Assembly: GCA_001642005.1 (NCBI GenBank)
Contig: LWCA01000582.1
Location: 1-22,726 of the forward strand
Source: Intoshia linei
Taxonomy: Eukaryota; Orthonectida; Rhopaluridae
DNA length: 22,726 nucleotides
Reading direction: 5' to 3'
Within the stretch, counting starts at the first letter, position 1. Every line of letters begins with the position of its first letter. The notes under the pieces are model-generated. The model saw nothing but the letters and a program-made list of their open reading frames with translations, was not told the origin of the DNA and searched no databases. Made by a program: the position numbers and the translations under genes. This document shows positions 11,179-22,000 of this stretch, piece by piece.

Positions 11179-11553
11179 ATTATTTAAATTATCTATTTAA
11201 ATACTAATTTATTGAATAATTGAAACTGGAAAACTAAAATGTTGTGTAACTTCGGTATATATATTTACAAACAGTATACTACAATTTTAATCTTAATTAA
11301 CATTGTTCAATTTTTAGACGATAAATTAGTTTTAATTTTTATAATTAACATTATAGTCGATGAAATAATTTCCGGTTGAGAAAATATTTTAAAGCTTTTT
11401 AAACCTGTGAATGTGTGATTATTATATATGAGTATAAGTATGAAAACAGATTATGAACATTTTTTTCTATTTATGAAGAGCCAAACATTGCAAAAAAACA
11501 CCTAAGGTACCTACGACAATATTTTTTTAGAAAGGTTTGTATGGAAAATTTTA

Positions 11554-11575
11554 TTTTTACGGCCTACCGTAAAAA
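11554..11575. repeat. hairpin, 9-bp arms
   Basis: TTTTTACGG and CCGTAAAAA are perfect inverted arms around a 4-base loop. It may be part of a decayed repeat continuing to about 11640. Confidence 0.6.
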
Positions 11576-11877
11576 CTAGAACTCGATGAGTAGTGCTAAC
11601 TTGAAAAAGTTTCAAAAATTTAGCTCTAGGATGCGTGGATATGTTTATGAATATATAATATTTCTTGGTAATATACATTTCATAAAGCAATCAGTTCTGT
11701 GATACCAGTGTTGACTTAATATATTTTAACATTCATTAATGTGTTCCGTCATGGTATTTTTATCTATTAAGCTGAAAGGATTAATTTAAAAAAATGTCTT
11801 ATATAATAATTTAGTCACCAAAAAAAAGTCAGTGTATGAACCAATCCTAAATTGAATTTACATTGTTTACTCTAAAA

Positions 11878-12189
11878 CAATGGTTTTCAATTTTTTTGTG
11901 TTCGCAACCCCTTATAAACATAAATTCGTAATCCTAAAATTTTCCAGATAGCCATCATCATCATCATCACATCTATCAGCCAGATTTCTTCTGCTAGAAA
12001 TGAAACTAGCATATATCATTTTATCAAATTATTATTATTATTATCGCGACTCACCCATGAAAAAAATTCTATTATCTATTAATAATATCAATATGAAAAT
12101 CATAAATAAAAATAATTTTAATTTTAACATTTAATTCGTATTCTCGTTTTTACTTTTTATGGCAATGATTAACTTTTGAGAAAATAATG
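11878..12189. mobile_element. old hAT-like MITE remnant
   Basis: The left end CAATGGTTTTCAA followed by GTTCGCAACCCC matches the frequent hAT/MITE terminus CAGTGGTTCTCAA...TTCGCGACCCC. The right end CTTTTGAGAAAATAATG is approximately its inverse. Between them lie simple repeats (CAT and ATT). No target duplication can be recognised, so the limits are approximate. It sits directly after the 3' end of the minus-strand transporter. Confidence 0.4.
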
Positions 12190-12228
12190 TAGCATTATCT
12201 AAAAATATATCATGTAATTAAAATATAT

Positions 12229-13946
12229 CTAACTGATCATGTTCACTATCATTTTAGGTTTTTTGATCTTCAGAGCAATATAGTAAATAGGAATACCAGA
12301 CAACATAATAAATAACGCTGATAGTGTTACTATGGGTGTTGTAATCAATGGAACAACTATCAAATATACCGCAATTATTAAAAATAATATTGGTATTATA
12401 ATACTAAGCTAAACAGAATTAATAATAAATGTACATAATTAATTGTAATAATTAATAATACATTGTATATAATTAATATACCTTAAAATCAGATTTTACT
12501 TTTCTTTTTTTCATTATTATGACTGAGGCAACCGTAATCGTATAGAATATAGTGATAGGAAATATAGAAAAATTTATTAGATTATTTACATTACCAATTG
12601 ATATCATAATAATTGACGTGAGTGCCTAAAGAATGATTTAATTTAAAAAATGTTTAGATACCACAAATAGCAATGAAGAAATGGGGGTAATTCTGCTTAT
12701 ATTAATGGTGGATAGCATAATAGGCATGTGTCCGTTTCTTGCAGCGACGAAGAATAACCTAGAAGCTGTTAAAATAGCGCCATTCAATGATCCAAACGTG
12801 GACATTGATACACATAGTGTCATAATCCAAGTATATTTTGGAAACAATTTTTCGATAAAAGACTAATTGTATGAAAATAAAGATATTTATAATAACTTAC
12901 CACACCCACAGCTCTTGAATTTTGAATTTCCATTGGACTTAACACAACAAAATATGCAAGATTTACGGTGCAATATAAAAGAGTTACGACTATGAGAGAA
13001 ATAATAATAGCTAGTGGCAAATTTCTAATTGTATTTAAATTTAAATATATGTCACATTACCTAACTGGATCTTTAATTTCTTCCGTGACATAATTCAAAT
13101 AATTCCTAAATTAATGAATATGTGAATTATGAAGATTACCATCCTGAATAGGAAAATAAGCCGGAATATATTGCTAACGACATTGGTCCCAAATTATAAT
13201 CACTATTTATAAAAGAGAACGATTCAGCACTAACATGGCCTTTATAAAATGTAAATATTGGATAAATTATATTTACTCGTTGCTGCTGCATAAATTCCAA
13301 CGGATATAATTCCAATCAAAGCGGCAACTTTTGTAAACAGAAATATATTTTGAATTCCCGTAGAAATTTTGACGCTATAACAATTTATTGCTGTTATAAA
13401 ACCTAATATATATTAAATTTGAAAAAATTATGAATTACAAACAACGAGAATAGCAAGAATGGTGCTAACGTAGGATGGTTCTTGACAATCAGGAAAAATA
13501 GTATTAAGTATGTATTTTCCAAATGTTATTGCCATTATAGCGTTAGATGTCGGCATATTTATAATTGTGCTAGTCCATACAATAATAAAGGCTGGAATTT
13601 CTCCAAATAATTCCAATGCATATGAATATTCACCGCCACTCTTTTGAATCATTAACCCCAATTGCGCATAACAGAGCGCACCCAATAACTTTAAAAATAA
13701 TTAAATTAACTTATAATTTCATAAATACGCAAATTATTCCACAAATGAACCATATCAACAATGATAATCCTGCCTAGATTTTAAATATGTTTAAATGTAT
13801 TATTAAATAAATTAAAATTTTACCGATTTCACATTTAAAACTATTCCTATGGGAGAAATAAAAATCCCAGATCCAACTATTACGCCTACAAGGATAGACA
13901 CTCCATCAATCAATCCCATTGATCTTTTTAAATTGGTATTTTTCAT
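12229..13946 (-). CDS. SLC7 family (LAT-type) amino-acid transporter light chain
   Basis: Ten exons on the minus strand: 13946-13824, 13773-13729, 13688-13439, 13402-13277, 13239-13140, 13105-13061, 13024-12901, 12862-12662, 12625-12482, 12408-12229. Introns are 50, 40, 36, 37, 34, 36, 38, 36 and 73 bp, all GT-AG and phase-consistent; the product is 445 residues, complete. SLC7 light chains are twelve-helix plasma-membrane amino-acid exchangers that pair with an SLC3 heavy chain. Visible hallmarks: substrate-site GSGIF at residues 25-29 in helix 1, 'GALCYAQLG', 'KSGGEYSY', Cys124 in 'FPDC' where LAT1 has the cysteine that bonds the heavy chain, 'YSGLFSYSGWNYLNYVTEE', 'NLPLAIIISL', 'FGSLNG' and 'SRLFFVAARNGHMP'. 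The N-terminus before helix 1 is only about ten residues, shorter than in mammals. The exact paralogue (LAT, y+LAT, b0,+) cannot be settled by eye. Confidence 0.95.
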
Positions 13947-14474
13947 TTAGAATAATTATTAATAATTTAATGTTACTATTTTTCTATCTAATATACTGAT
14001 TTTTATAGTGTCATTAATAAATCATATTTAAACCTTGATTTCTGAATATATAAAAACAAAAATTAATATATCATAATTGATTGAATTACAAAATTTTATA
14101 TTTAATTTCACAATACTCCTCTTAATGTTGGAAAATTAAATATACTTATATAATTATAATTGAAACTTGTGCATATGTTTGAAGTTGTCATATTATATAA
14201 TTAAATTTAAAAAAATTTCAATTATGCTTTATTTTTTTTTGGCAGTTTCACTTTCAACCAAACAATTTATTATTTTAAATTCAATAGTTTGGCCCATTCT
14301 TTTTGATTTTAATAAAATATGATGTCGCAATAACCAATATATATAAAAGTCATATTTTTGTTTTTACAAGCATTTGTTTTATAGATTGTTGTGCTAGTTT
14401 AAGTTTATTAAATACCGTACTAAAAATTTTATTTATAAATTTTTGTATATTAAAAATTCTAACACACCACTGTG
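13947..14474. other. upstream region of the SLC7 gene, no gene seen
   Basis: This AT-rich stretch lies 5' of the minus-strand transporter and should hold its promoter and 5' UTR. A 63-codon forward frame (14303-14494) runs into the MITE at 14475 and has no recognisable similarity. A short reverse frame near 14250-14310 begins with ATG but resembles nothing known to me; an upstream non-coding exon is possible. Confidence 0.4.
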
Positions 14475-15048
14475 CAGGGATTGAAATTAGTTGATTACAA
14501 CTAATTTAATTGCAATTAATTGGTAAAAAGTATTAAAACAAAATCAATTACTGGTTTGTTCAAAAAATATTTTTCAATTAATTGAATATTGATAACAACA
14601 TCATAATCATTTTAAAAAAACTGTCATGTGATTATAATCAATTATACTAGGATGCTGTTTGTCCGAAATACATAACAGCCAAGCTAATATGTTGAATAAA
14701 TCATTTTTCTGGTGACAAACGCGTTTCTATTTTTCTAAAATTGCATATAATAATGAAAATAAAAGTTGTTAATATTTTATTTCCAAAAAATTATTTAGAA
14801 AATATTTTTATATTATTTATTTTATTTCTTCTTTCAAATTTTTATATAAAATTGTTTTTGATAAAATAATTTTTCAACTACATAAAAAAATTTAATTAAA
14901 TTTTTCATCCAACCATTTGTCAATAAAAGGATTGAATTTATTTTTTCAGTTATATGAAAAAACCAATTAATTGAAAAATAAAAAGATAATTTTCAATTAA
15001 TTGGTTTATACAAAATAATTGATTGCAATCAATTATATTCAATTCCTG
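14475..15048. mobile_element. 574-bp hAT-like MITE
   Basis: The left end CAGGGATTGAAAT and the right end read inwards, CAGGAATTGAATAT, form an imperfect inverted repeat that remains similar for about 30 bases. Flanks CCACTGTG (14467-14474) and GCACTTTG (15049-15056) agree at six of eight positions, fitting an 8-bp hAT target duplication. Both terminal regions contain their own palindrome (14484-14507 and 15015-15036). There is no ORF, so it is non-autonomous. Inner sequence is rich in CAATTAATTG words. Confidence 0.65.
15015..15036. repeat. 22-bp perfect palindrome in the MITE right terminus
   Basis: ATAATTGATTG followed by its exact reverse complement CAATCAATTAT, with no loop. The left terminus has the matching feature as a hairpin (14484-14507; AAATTAGTTG arms, ATTA loop). 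These may be transposase-contact sites or a result of how the element arose. Confidence 0.8.
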
Positions 15049-15479
15049 GCACTTTGTATGTAATTATTAATAAATTCAGTGTAACTATGTGTAAAATATA
15101 AATTGTATATTTTCATATTTCAATTTCTAATTAAAGTAAATATTATAATAATGATGTGTAGTCACAAAAATAAAATTTTAAGTAAACAATTAATCATTAT
15201 TTCTCTTCATTATGAATTGTATGATTTTAACTTTTAGTTTACATTGTTTAATAATTTTGTAAGTGAAAAATAATTCACTGCGAGTCAACCGTTCAGTGTC
15301 AATCTATTAAAATGTATAGTTTATTAATATAGGTCAATGGTTTTGAAATACCATCATCAATACTTTTGAATTCTATAATGTATTCTGTAAAAACATTATA
15401 CCTATAAATATATGGTAACTGTTTTTTAAATCATTTTGAATCCACGGACCCGAAAACATTTAAAATCATATATACATTA
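15049..15479. other. spacer, no gene seen
   Basis: AT-rich sequence between two mobile elements. No exon, RNA gene or clear repeat boundary is recognised. A short block near 15440-15462 (CCACGGACCCG) is less AT-rich and could be a fragment of another repeat. Confidence 0.35.
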
Positions 15480-16585
15480 GGGTGTTAACTTTTTTCTAAA
15501 AACAAAAATACAGGGTTATACAGGATGAGAAAAAAAATTCTAAGAACAGTGGTACCATTCGTTAAGCCTAAATTTTGAAAAACATCGGCCTGCTCCAAAG
15601 AAATAGTTTTCATAAATAAGATGTATAACATTGTGTGTAACCTTGCCATTATGTTTATATTATTTAATCAAATTGTCATTTCTATTGACAACAATCTTAC
15701 TTGTCCGCAAAAAAAATTAAAATAGGTCTAATTAATGACAAAAAAATATTAATTTCTCTTTATTCTATATTCAAAATTTAATCAGTAATTGGTAAATTTT
15801 TTTTTGTATCAAAATAATATAAACGTAATATAATTAACATAAATCACTTAATGAAATTTAACTCAATGAAAAAATAATAATTATTTTGATTTTAATCAAA
15901 TTGTAATGTTTCATGTCTCCCATATTCTATTTATAAAATAAAAAGAACCCTCAATAAATGTGTACATAAAGGTTGACAGAAGTATAGGTTAGCATCATGT
16001 AGATATCTTTGAGAAGCAACATTTTTAACAAAACTGTAATTCGTATATACAATCTCACAGAAATTATACAACACGGACATAAGGTTGATGAAATTTTAAG
16101 GAAGCCAAATTCGTAACTGTTAAACCCATACAAGTTGTATGGTTGTAAGTTGTATCATAATGATACATTTAAAAAAAGTTTGTTGCATCATATGTATATT
16201 TTTTCAATGTTATGTTCTACCATAGAATTCACTCCTAAAGAGCAACTTTACACTTCTATTAAAAAAATTCATTTATACTATTTCTCAGATTCATAACGGG
16301 GTGAAATAACAACAGTACCATAAATACTTTCAAATGCCTACAAAAACTAGATCGGTTACATGCATTGCCGCTGAATTAGATAATGACACCGTTAATCGAC
16401 TTGAGATTAATAATAATCATAAAAAATGATACAATAAATAAATAAAAAGTATAATAATAAATTTCAGTTCAAAATATTATGGCCATTTTTAAATTGCAGA
16501 GCAGGCCGATGTTTTTGTAATAATATTAAAAACAAACACCGCAGATATTTTTAATTACTAAAATTCGATCATAAAGTTAACACCC
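15480..16585. mobile_element. TA-flanked inverted-repeat element (Tc1/mariner-like), degenerate
   Basis: The ends are exact inverted copies: GGGTGTTAACTTT from 15480 and its reverse complement AAAGTTAACACCC ending at 16585. A TA dinucleotide lies immediately outside each end (15478-15479, 16586-16587), as after Tc1/mariner insertion. A second, perfect 18-bp inverted pair lies further in: AAAAACATCGGCCTGCTC at 15578-15595 and its complement at 16499-16516. It is 116 bases from the left end but only 87 from the right, so the terminal repeats are long but differ by an indel. The 1.1-kb interior has only one short frame (16133-15951, minus) with no transposase motif that I can recognise, so the element looks non-autonomous or decayed. 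Confidence 0.7.
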
Positions 16586-17150
16586 TAATATACATTTATA
16601 AATTATTTAGATAATCATATAATTTAATTGTATATGGCCATAAGATAAGATGCGTTTAGAATTTTATCTAATTAATAATATTATCAGAAAACTTTAAATA
16701 AAGCCACACTCAAAAAAAGATTAAAGCCGTTTTGGTAATATGTAAAAATTTTATGTTAATTTTTCAGTCTCCTATTCACATCTACGAAATATATTTATAT
16801 ATCGTGTATATTATACACGGTATGCATAAATATACAAGAACATGGCATGATAAAGATGTCATAAATTGAACACGACACATACAGGTTTTATTTTAAAAAT
16901 ATAGAATCTAGATTAAAACAAAACACGGAAAAGAAAGTATATGTCATTACAAAATAAGGAATAATAATACTGCTTTTACCCAAAACTTTTTCATGTTCTT
17001 ATATTAATCCTAGACATTAAAATGTTCAATACATAATTAAACAGACAGTGAAATGTTTGTCACACACATATTTTTGTAAAATTAAAACTATTCATTTAAT
17101 TTTTAATGCCTTAATTTTGTGTCATAAATAATTACTATGTTCTTGTAAAG
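16586..17150. other. spacer, no gene seen
   Basis: AT-rich sequence with no recognised exon. It includes a perfect hairpin with 8-bp arms at 16804-16820 (CGTGTATA / TATACACG around one T). The last eight bases (17143-17150) are the left target duplication of the following hAT element. Confidence 0.4.
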
Positions 17151-18146
17151 CAGGTGTAGACAATTTCTAGCCCAAAGAATAATTGGTGGCCTTATGACCG
17201 TGGAGAGCCAGCAGTAGGTCCAGGCCAGATGAAAATTGTAGGCCCCTAAAAAATAACCGTTGGAAATCCCATTGGTGATCATTAATATAAAAATAGTAAA
17301 TATGTAAAATGTTAATATACACTACGTAATTATTTATTATATAGTACTAGGTTGACTGTTATCTACTACGTACAAAACAGGACCTAGCTCTGCCGAGGGC
17401 ACATTTTTATTATACTTAAAAAATAAATTCACGTTGAAAATCTAATTTAAAAATCCTACTATTCACTATTATCAACTCTTTAAAAGAGTGGTTCCCAAAT
17501 TTGGGTCAGGTGGACCCATCATATCACATTACTTTTTACTTTATCTTAATTTTTTGTTTGTTAACATTTGCGTAAAGAATTTTAAAAACAATTGTTATCC
17601 CATTTTTTTAATTTATTAGACGAATGTGTATATAATATTAAAAACAGTCCAATCCTAAAAATTGTCATAAATAACGGGTTCTTATTTAAATAAAGCTAAA
17701 CACACATACACACACTATAATTATAATTATATAAGCTATTTACATGGAATTAACTTTAATGTTAATGAAACATTTTATTATACTATAAAGTTCCAACATT
17801 ACTTATTAATAAATTTAAAAAGAAGGCCCCTCTATGATTGTAGGCCCGGGCCATATGGCCCCTAGCCCCCTCTCCACGGTCCTGGATGGTCCTTTGAGTA
17901 AATATGTAAATTAGTTATTTTTAAATTTTTATACTTTTAAACACTTTTCTACAATAATTGGCTCATTATAATCATTTTAGCTCTGAATTTTCACATCGTC
18001 TTGGATATTATTTCGTTGAATATAATATAACCGTTTCTCTTCAGTTAAAATTGAAATTTATTATGTTTAAATTTTCAAAAACGGGGTCCGTAGAATTTTT
18101 TGATAAAAAAAGTGGCCCACGACTGGCAAAAGGTAGCCGACCCCTG
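17151..18146. mobile_element. 996-bp non-autonomous hAT element with perfect TSD
   Basis: The element starts CAGGTGTAGAC and ends GCCGACCCCTG; the right end reads inwards as CAGGGGTCGGC, the classic hAT terminus. Both sides are flanked by the identical 8-mer TTGTAAAG (17143-17150 and 18147-18154), the hallmark of hAT insertion. Next to the right end is GTGGCCCACGACTGG, mirrored loosely on the left by GGTGGCC. There is no transposase; a 64-codon frame at 17958-18152 crosses the right end and is spurious. A second element appears to be nested inside (17193-17884), and a hAT-like word AGTGGTTCCCAAA near 17484 hints at a third. Confidence 0.88.
17193..17884. mobile_element. second hAT-like element nested in the 996-bp element
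   Basis: The right end, read inwards, is CAGGACCGTGGAGAGGGGGC, followed by blocks rich in GGCC and ending in a long AT-rich interior. The left end has the matching GACCGTGGAGAG at 17196-17207, an exact 12-base inverted copy of 17870-17881. Flanks GGTGGCCT (17185-17192) and GATGGTCC (17885-17892) agree at five of eight positions, a possible worn target duplication. Removing it would leave a host element of about 300 bases. Confidence 0.55.
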
Positions 18147-18154
18147 TTGTAAAG

Positions 18155-19026
18155 AAATGTTGAATTCTTTATTGGTATACTATCTGATATAACGATACTT
18201 TCAGACAAAACGTGTTGATTTTATTTATTTTAATGATTTTCTAATGAATATCACATGATATTTTTAAATGCATGATGTCAAGTCCAATTTTTTTCCAAAT
18301 TCCACCAGTTCACTAACGTTGAATCTAGAATCTAGTATACAATTCTATAATTTATCAAAATAATTAAAATATCACTACTATAATAAATGTGATTTAATAA
18401 TATTTTTTTGTCAATTATTAGTCAGTAAATAAAAAAGAAAGTTTAAATTTTGAATAAAAATGAAAATTAATAAATTAGTTTAGTTATTAATTGTATTATT
18501 GAAGATTTTTTTCTTATTCACAGAAAAATCTGAATCGCACACTAGCCGGGAATATCGCTCTGGCTGTAACGCATCGATTTATATTATATTTATACATTTA
18601 TTAATATTTTATGATATATTAAATGAAAGGATCATTCTAAAATATAATCAAATTTATTTATAAATATAACATTAATCTAATATAATTAAATGTTGGTACT
18701 GCATTTTTTAAATAACCTTTTATTAACATTATATTTAAATCGTGACACAAATTTGCAATAAATCTGCTTAAAATTAGAAACTTATTAAAAAATAAATTGA
18801 AAAATTAATTCTCACAACTTTGAACCGTAATTTAATATATATTGTATACCAACCTAAAAATAAAACTAAAAAATATTTATAGATTAAAAATTATTAAAAC
18901 GTTAAACTTTCATTTTGAAAGAAACTATTGAAATTTTGCATCTATTTACTCTAATTTATTTCATTGACATTTTATTTATCCAGCTGTAGGATTTAAATAA
19001 AATTTATTTTGCTATTATTTGACATT
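18155..19026. other. upstream region of the ferlin gene
   Basis: Very AT-rich spacer. No exon is recognised. A less AT-rich patch at 18530-18575 (around AGCCGGGAATATCGCTCTGG) stands out and may be a fragment of a repeat. The ferlin promoter should lie towards the right end. Confidence 0.4.
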
Positions 19027-22000
19027 ATGACGGTTAATAAACTCGAAATAACCGTTCACAGTGCCAATAATGTTATTAATGTTGAAAAATACAGTGAATC
19101 TGATCCTTTCGTTAAGATCAAGTTTAGAGGTATTATTTACTATTTACGTACATATTTTGTCAAGGTAAAAAGAAGGAAACCAAACATATAGACGATAACC
19201 TCAACCCAACATGGGACGAAGTAGATTTAATAATATGTTTATATTTTTGTTTATCTCTAGAATATATATTTTGACCTTGAAAAGCCATTGGAAGAGGATG
19301 AAGAAATTGAAATAAAAATATATGACTATGAAACAGTCGGTATCAACAAGTAGTATTTATAAAGTGAACAATTAAATATGTTTTTAGAGAACTTGGAAGA
19401 TCTTCTCTAAAATTGAGAGAATTTATTAATTTGAATAACCCCATTCGAAAAACTTTGAACATGTATACGACAAAGAATAAACCATTAGATGTAAACTACA
19501 TTTATATTTATATTTCAAACTACAAAATAAAATTTGGTAAAATGGGTGACCATTATAATATATTTTATTTAGACGACATTGGACCTAACCATTTTTTACA
19601 ATACGAGTTATACTATATTCATTGATTATTAAAATATTTTAGAAGGTAAAATGTCAAAAACAAGCGAAGATCCACCTCTCGAAGAGGTAGAAATTGAGGA
19701 TAACACAAAAGAAATTGTAACTGTCGAAAATGGAATTCCAATAAAAAAACCAAAAAAAGAAAAAATCATTACAAACAATAATAGAGAAAAGTTTTCAAAT
19801 GGCGCTCAAGATTTTCAAGTAAAAAATTGCAATTGTCAATAATTAAATTGTAAATTTAGATAAAAATTAAAATAATTGAAGCTAAAAATTTATTTGGAAG
19901 TAATATTTCGCCATTAACTGTTGTTACGTATGCAAATATGCATAAACGCACAAAAATTATTAAATCTAATAATAACCCAAAATGGAATGAAATAATATAT
20001 TTCAATGTAAATAAAAAAGCGACGGATTTGTTTGATGATGTATTGAAAATAAAAGTAAAATATTTTTATTAACTATAATTTTAACATTTTTAGGTTGTCA
20101 ATTCCAAAAAATTTCGAAAAAATTCTGTGATTGGAGAGTTTAAAGTAAATATTATTTGAAGTATTTTAAGCATATTTTAAAATGATAAACCCACCAATTG
20201 TGCAGCATTTTTTAGTTTTGTATATTTTAAAATAACTTAGTGCGATATTGGAAGAATAGTCGATCAGGATTCAATGTGTTTCATCAACAAATGGATTGCT
20301 TTAGTTGACCCTGAAATGTCTCAATCGTCTTCAAAAGGGTACTTGAAAATATGTTCGGCAGTAATTTCATCCAAATTTTCTGCACCCGTAATTAATAAAT
20401 TATTTTATTAATAAGTTATTATTGATCAATATAAACTAATTTCAGAAATTTCCGGAATCCAATATGAATGATGATGTCGAAAAGTATATACTTAATTTTT
20501 ACATTTGGTAAAATAATAATTTAGCAATCTTTTAATACCGACCGGTGTTGTTTTTGAAACAATTTCACTAAGTATACGAATATTTGATGCCGAAGATTTG
20601 CCGACAAGTTAGCAATATTATTAATACACATTTTTATTGACCATTATAGTGGATTCATCCATAATGGGTAGCATAAAAAAAACTATACTTGGTAAAGAAA
20701 CAAAACCTTTTTGCGATCCATTTTTATTGTGTTCATTCGGAGGTTTTGCGGTATTTTATTTTTATTGACATAAAAAATTGTTTAAAAGTTAAATGTTTGC
20801 AAATTATTTTATATAATAGAAAAAAACACCAATATTTTACAATACATATAATCCAAGTTGGAATTGTCAAATAAATTTTTCTATCAAGGTAAACATAATA
20901 ACATGCTGATTCAAATATTAACATAAATATATAATAGTTTCCTTCAATGTGCGATTTCTTAAAAATTCAATTATATGATTGGTAATTACAAAATCTATGT
21001 AAATTAAACATATTTAGGGATCAAATAGGCAAAAATGACTTAATAGCAACGTCAATGTTACGTTTATCTGATTTATCTGACTTGGGAGATGAGGGTATAC
21101 TCAACAACTCCTTTTAATAAATAATATTAGAAAATGAAGGATATCCACCTACATTTGGGCCAGCATTTGTAAACTTTTACGGTGGTCCTCGTAAATTTAA
21201 TATTTCATCTGATGATTACGACGATATGAATAATGCAATTGTACATATTATAAATATTATAATATTAAATTTTGAATTTAGACGGAGGGGTGTGGATATA
21301 GAGGTAGGGTATTTATGGAAATTCAAACAAATATAAATGAAAATTCAATAACCGAAGTTCCTCCGGAAGACGTGAATATTAATCATGTAAATTCTAAATA
21401 ATATTAATTTCTATTTTACTTTTTATTGTAATTTCATTCAGAAATACAAATCTAAATCAGAGTTTGTTCTTAATGCTGTTCTTTTTAATGCATCTTTACT
21501 GAAAAAAATAGGAGAACCCATAACAGTTGAAATCAGCATAGGTATTTTTCAAAATATGTCACTAACATTTTTGTAGGGAACTATGGAAATTCGTTGGATC
21601 CTCTAGTTTTACCTAGTAATTCCACATCACAACCTATGGGAACAATATATGATGGATCTAAATATTATTTCTTGCCATGGGAAAATGAAAACCCTATTTT
21701 TAGAATTATTTGTGAATGGGAAGACGTTGTACATCGATTGTATACTATTAACTTCTTTTTGAAAGCATCTATAATAATTGAAGAAAAATTATCAATTTTA
21801 AATAAGGAACTTAAAAAACTTAAAATATCTCGCATTAATCGTAGGCAAAGTTATACTGAGCATTCCAACAGTGTGTGTCTATTAATTGCTGATTTGGCCG
21901 AATTAGTTATTTCTATTTTTAATGAAAAATTACCGACATGTGGAGAAAATGGTCATACAACCCTAAACAATCTTGACCAAGTTTTGTATCAAAAAAGATG

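Larger units (their letters stand above)
10515..12228. other. spacer between two convergent genes
   Basis: About 1.7 kb between the stops of the SHB-like gene (+) and the transporter (-). No coding exon is recognised. It contains a near-perfect hairpin (11144-11178), a short hairpin (11554-11575), a CAT microsatellite near 11953-11970 and a hAT-like remnant (11878-12189). Around 11575-11635 the sequence looks like a fragment of a dispersed repeat, but its ends cannot be fixed. Confidence 0.4.

Noticed and set aside
11953-12044. CAT and ATT simple repeats
   Set aside because: Ordinary short microsatellites within an old transposon remnant; no sign of function.
12681-12866. Forward 61-codon ORF
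   Set aside because: Exactly antisense to SLC7 exon 8, which is supported by strong family motifs.
15951-16133. Reverse 60-codon ORF inside the TA-flanked element, tested as transposase remnant
   Set aside because: Translations of all nearby frames gave no DDE-type or helix-turn-helix motif that I could recognise.
17958-18152. Forward 64-codon ORF
   Set aside because: It runs across the right terminus of the 996-bp hAT element into its target duplication and shows no protein similarity.
19491-19572. Reading the ferlin third intron region as coding (frame open through 19625)
   Set aside because: Keeping it as coding leaves the next junction out of phase with a stop. Splicing 19491-19572 restores phase and gives a normal last strand of C2A.
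20733-20924. Overlapping forward and reverse ORFs around 20689-20924
   Set aside because: The forward frame runs through a 69-bp intron in the wrong phase; the spliced exon 20820-20888 in another frame encodes the C2C motif NPSWN. The reverse frame is antisense.
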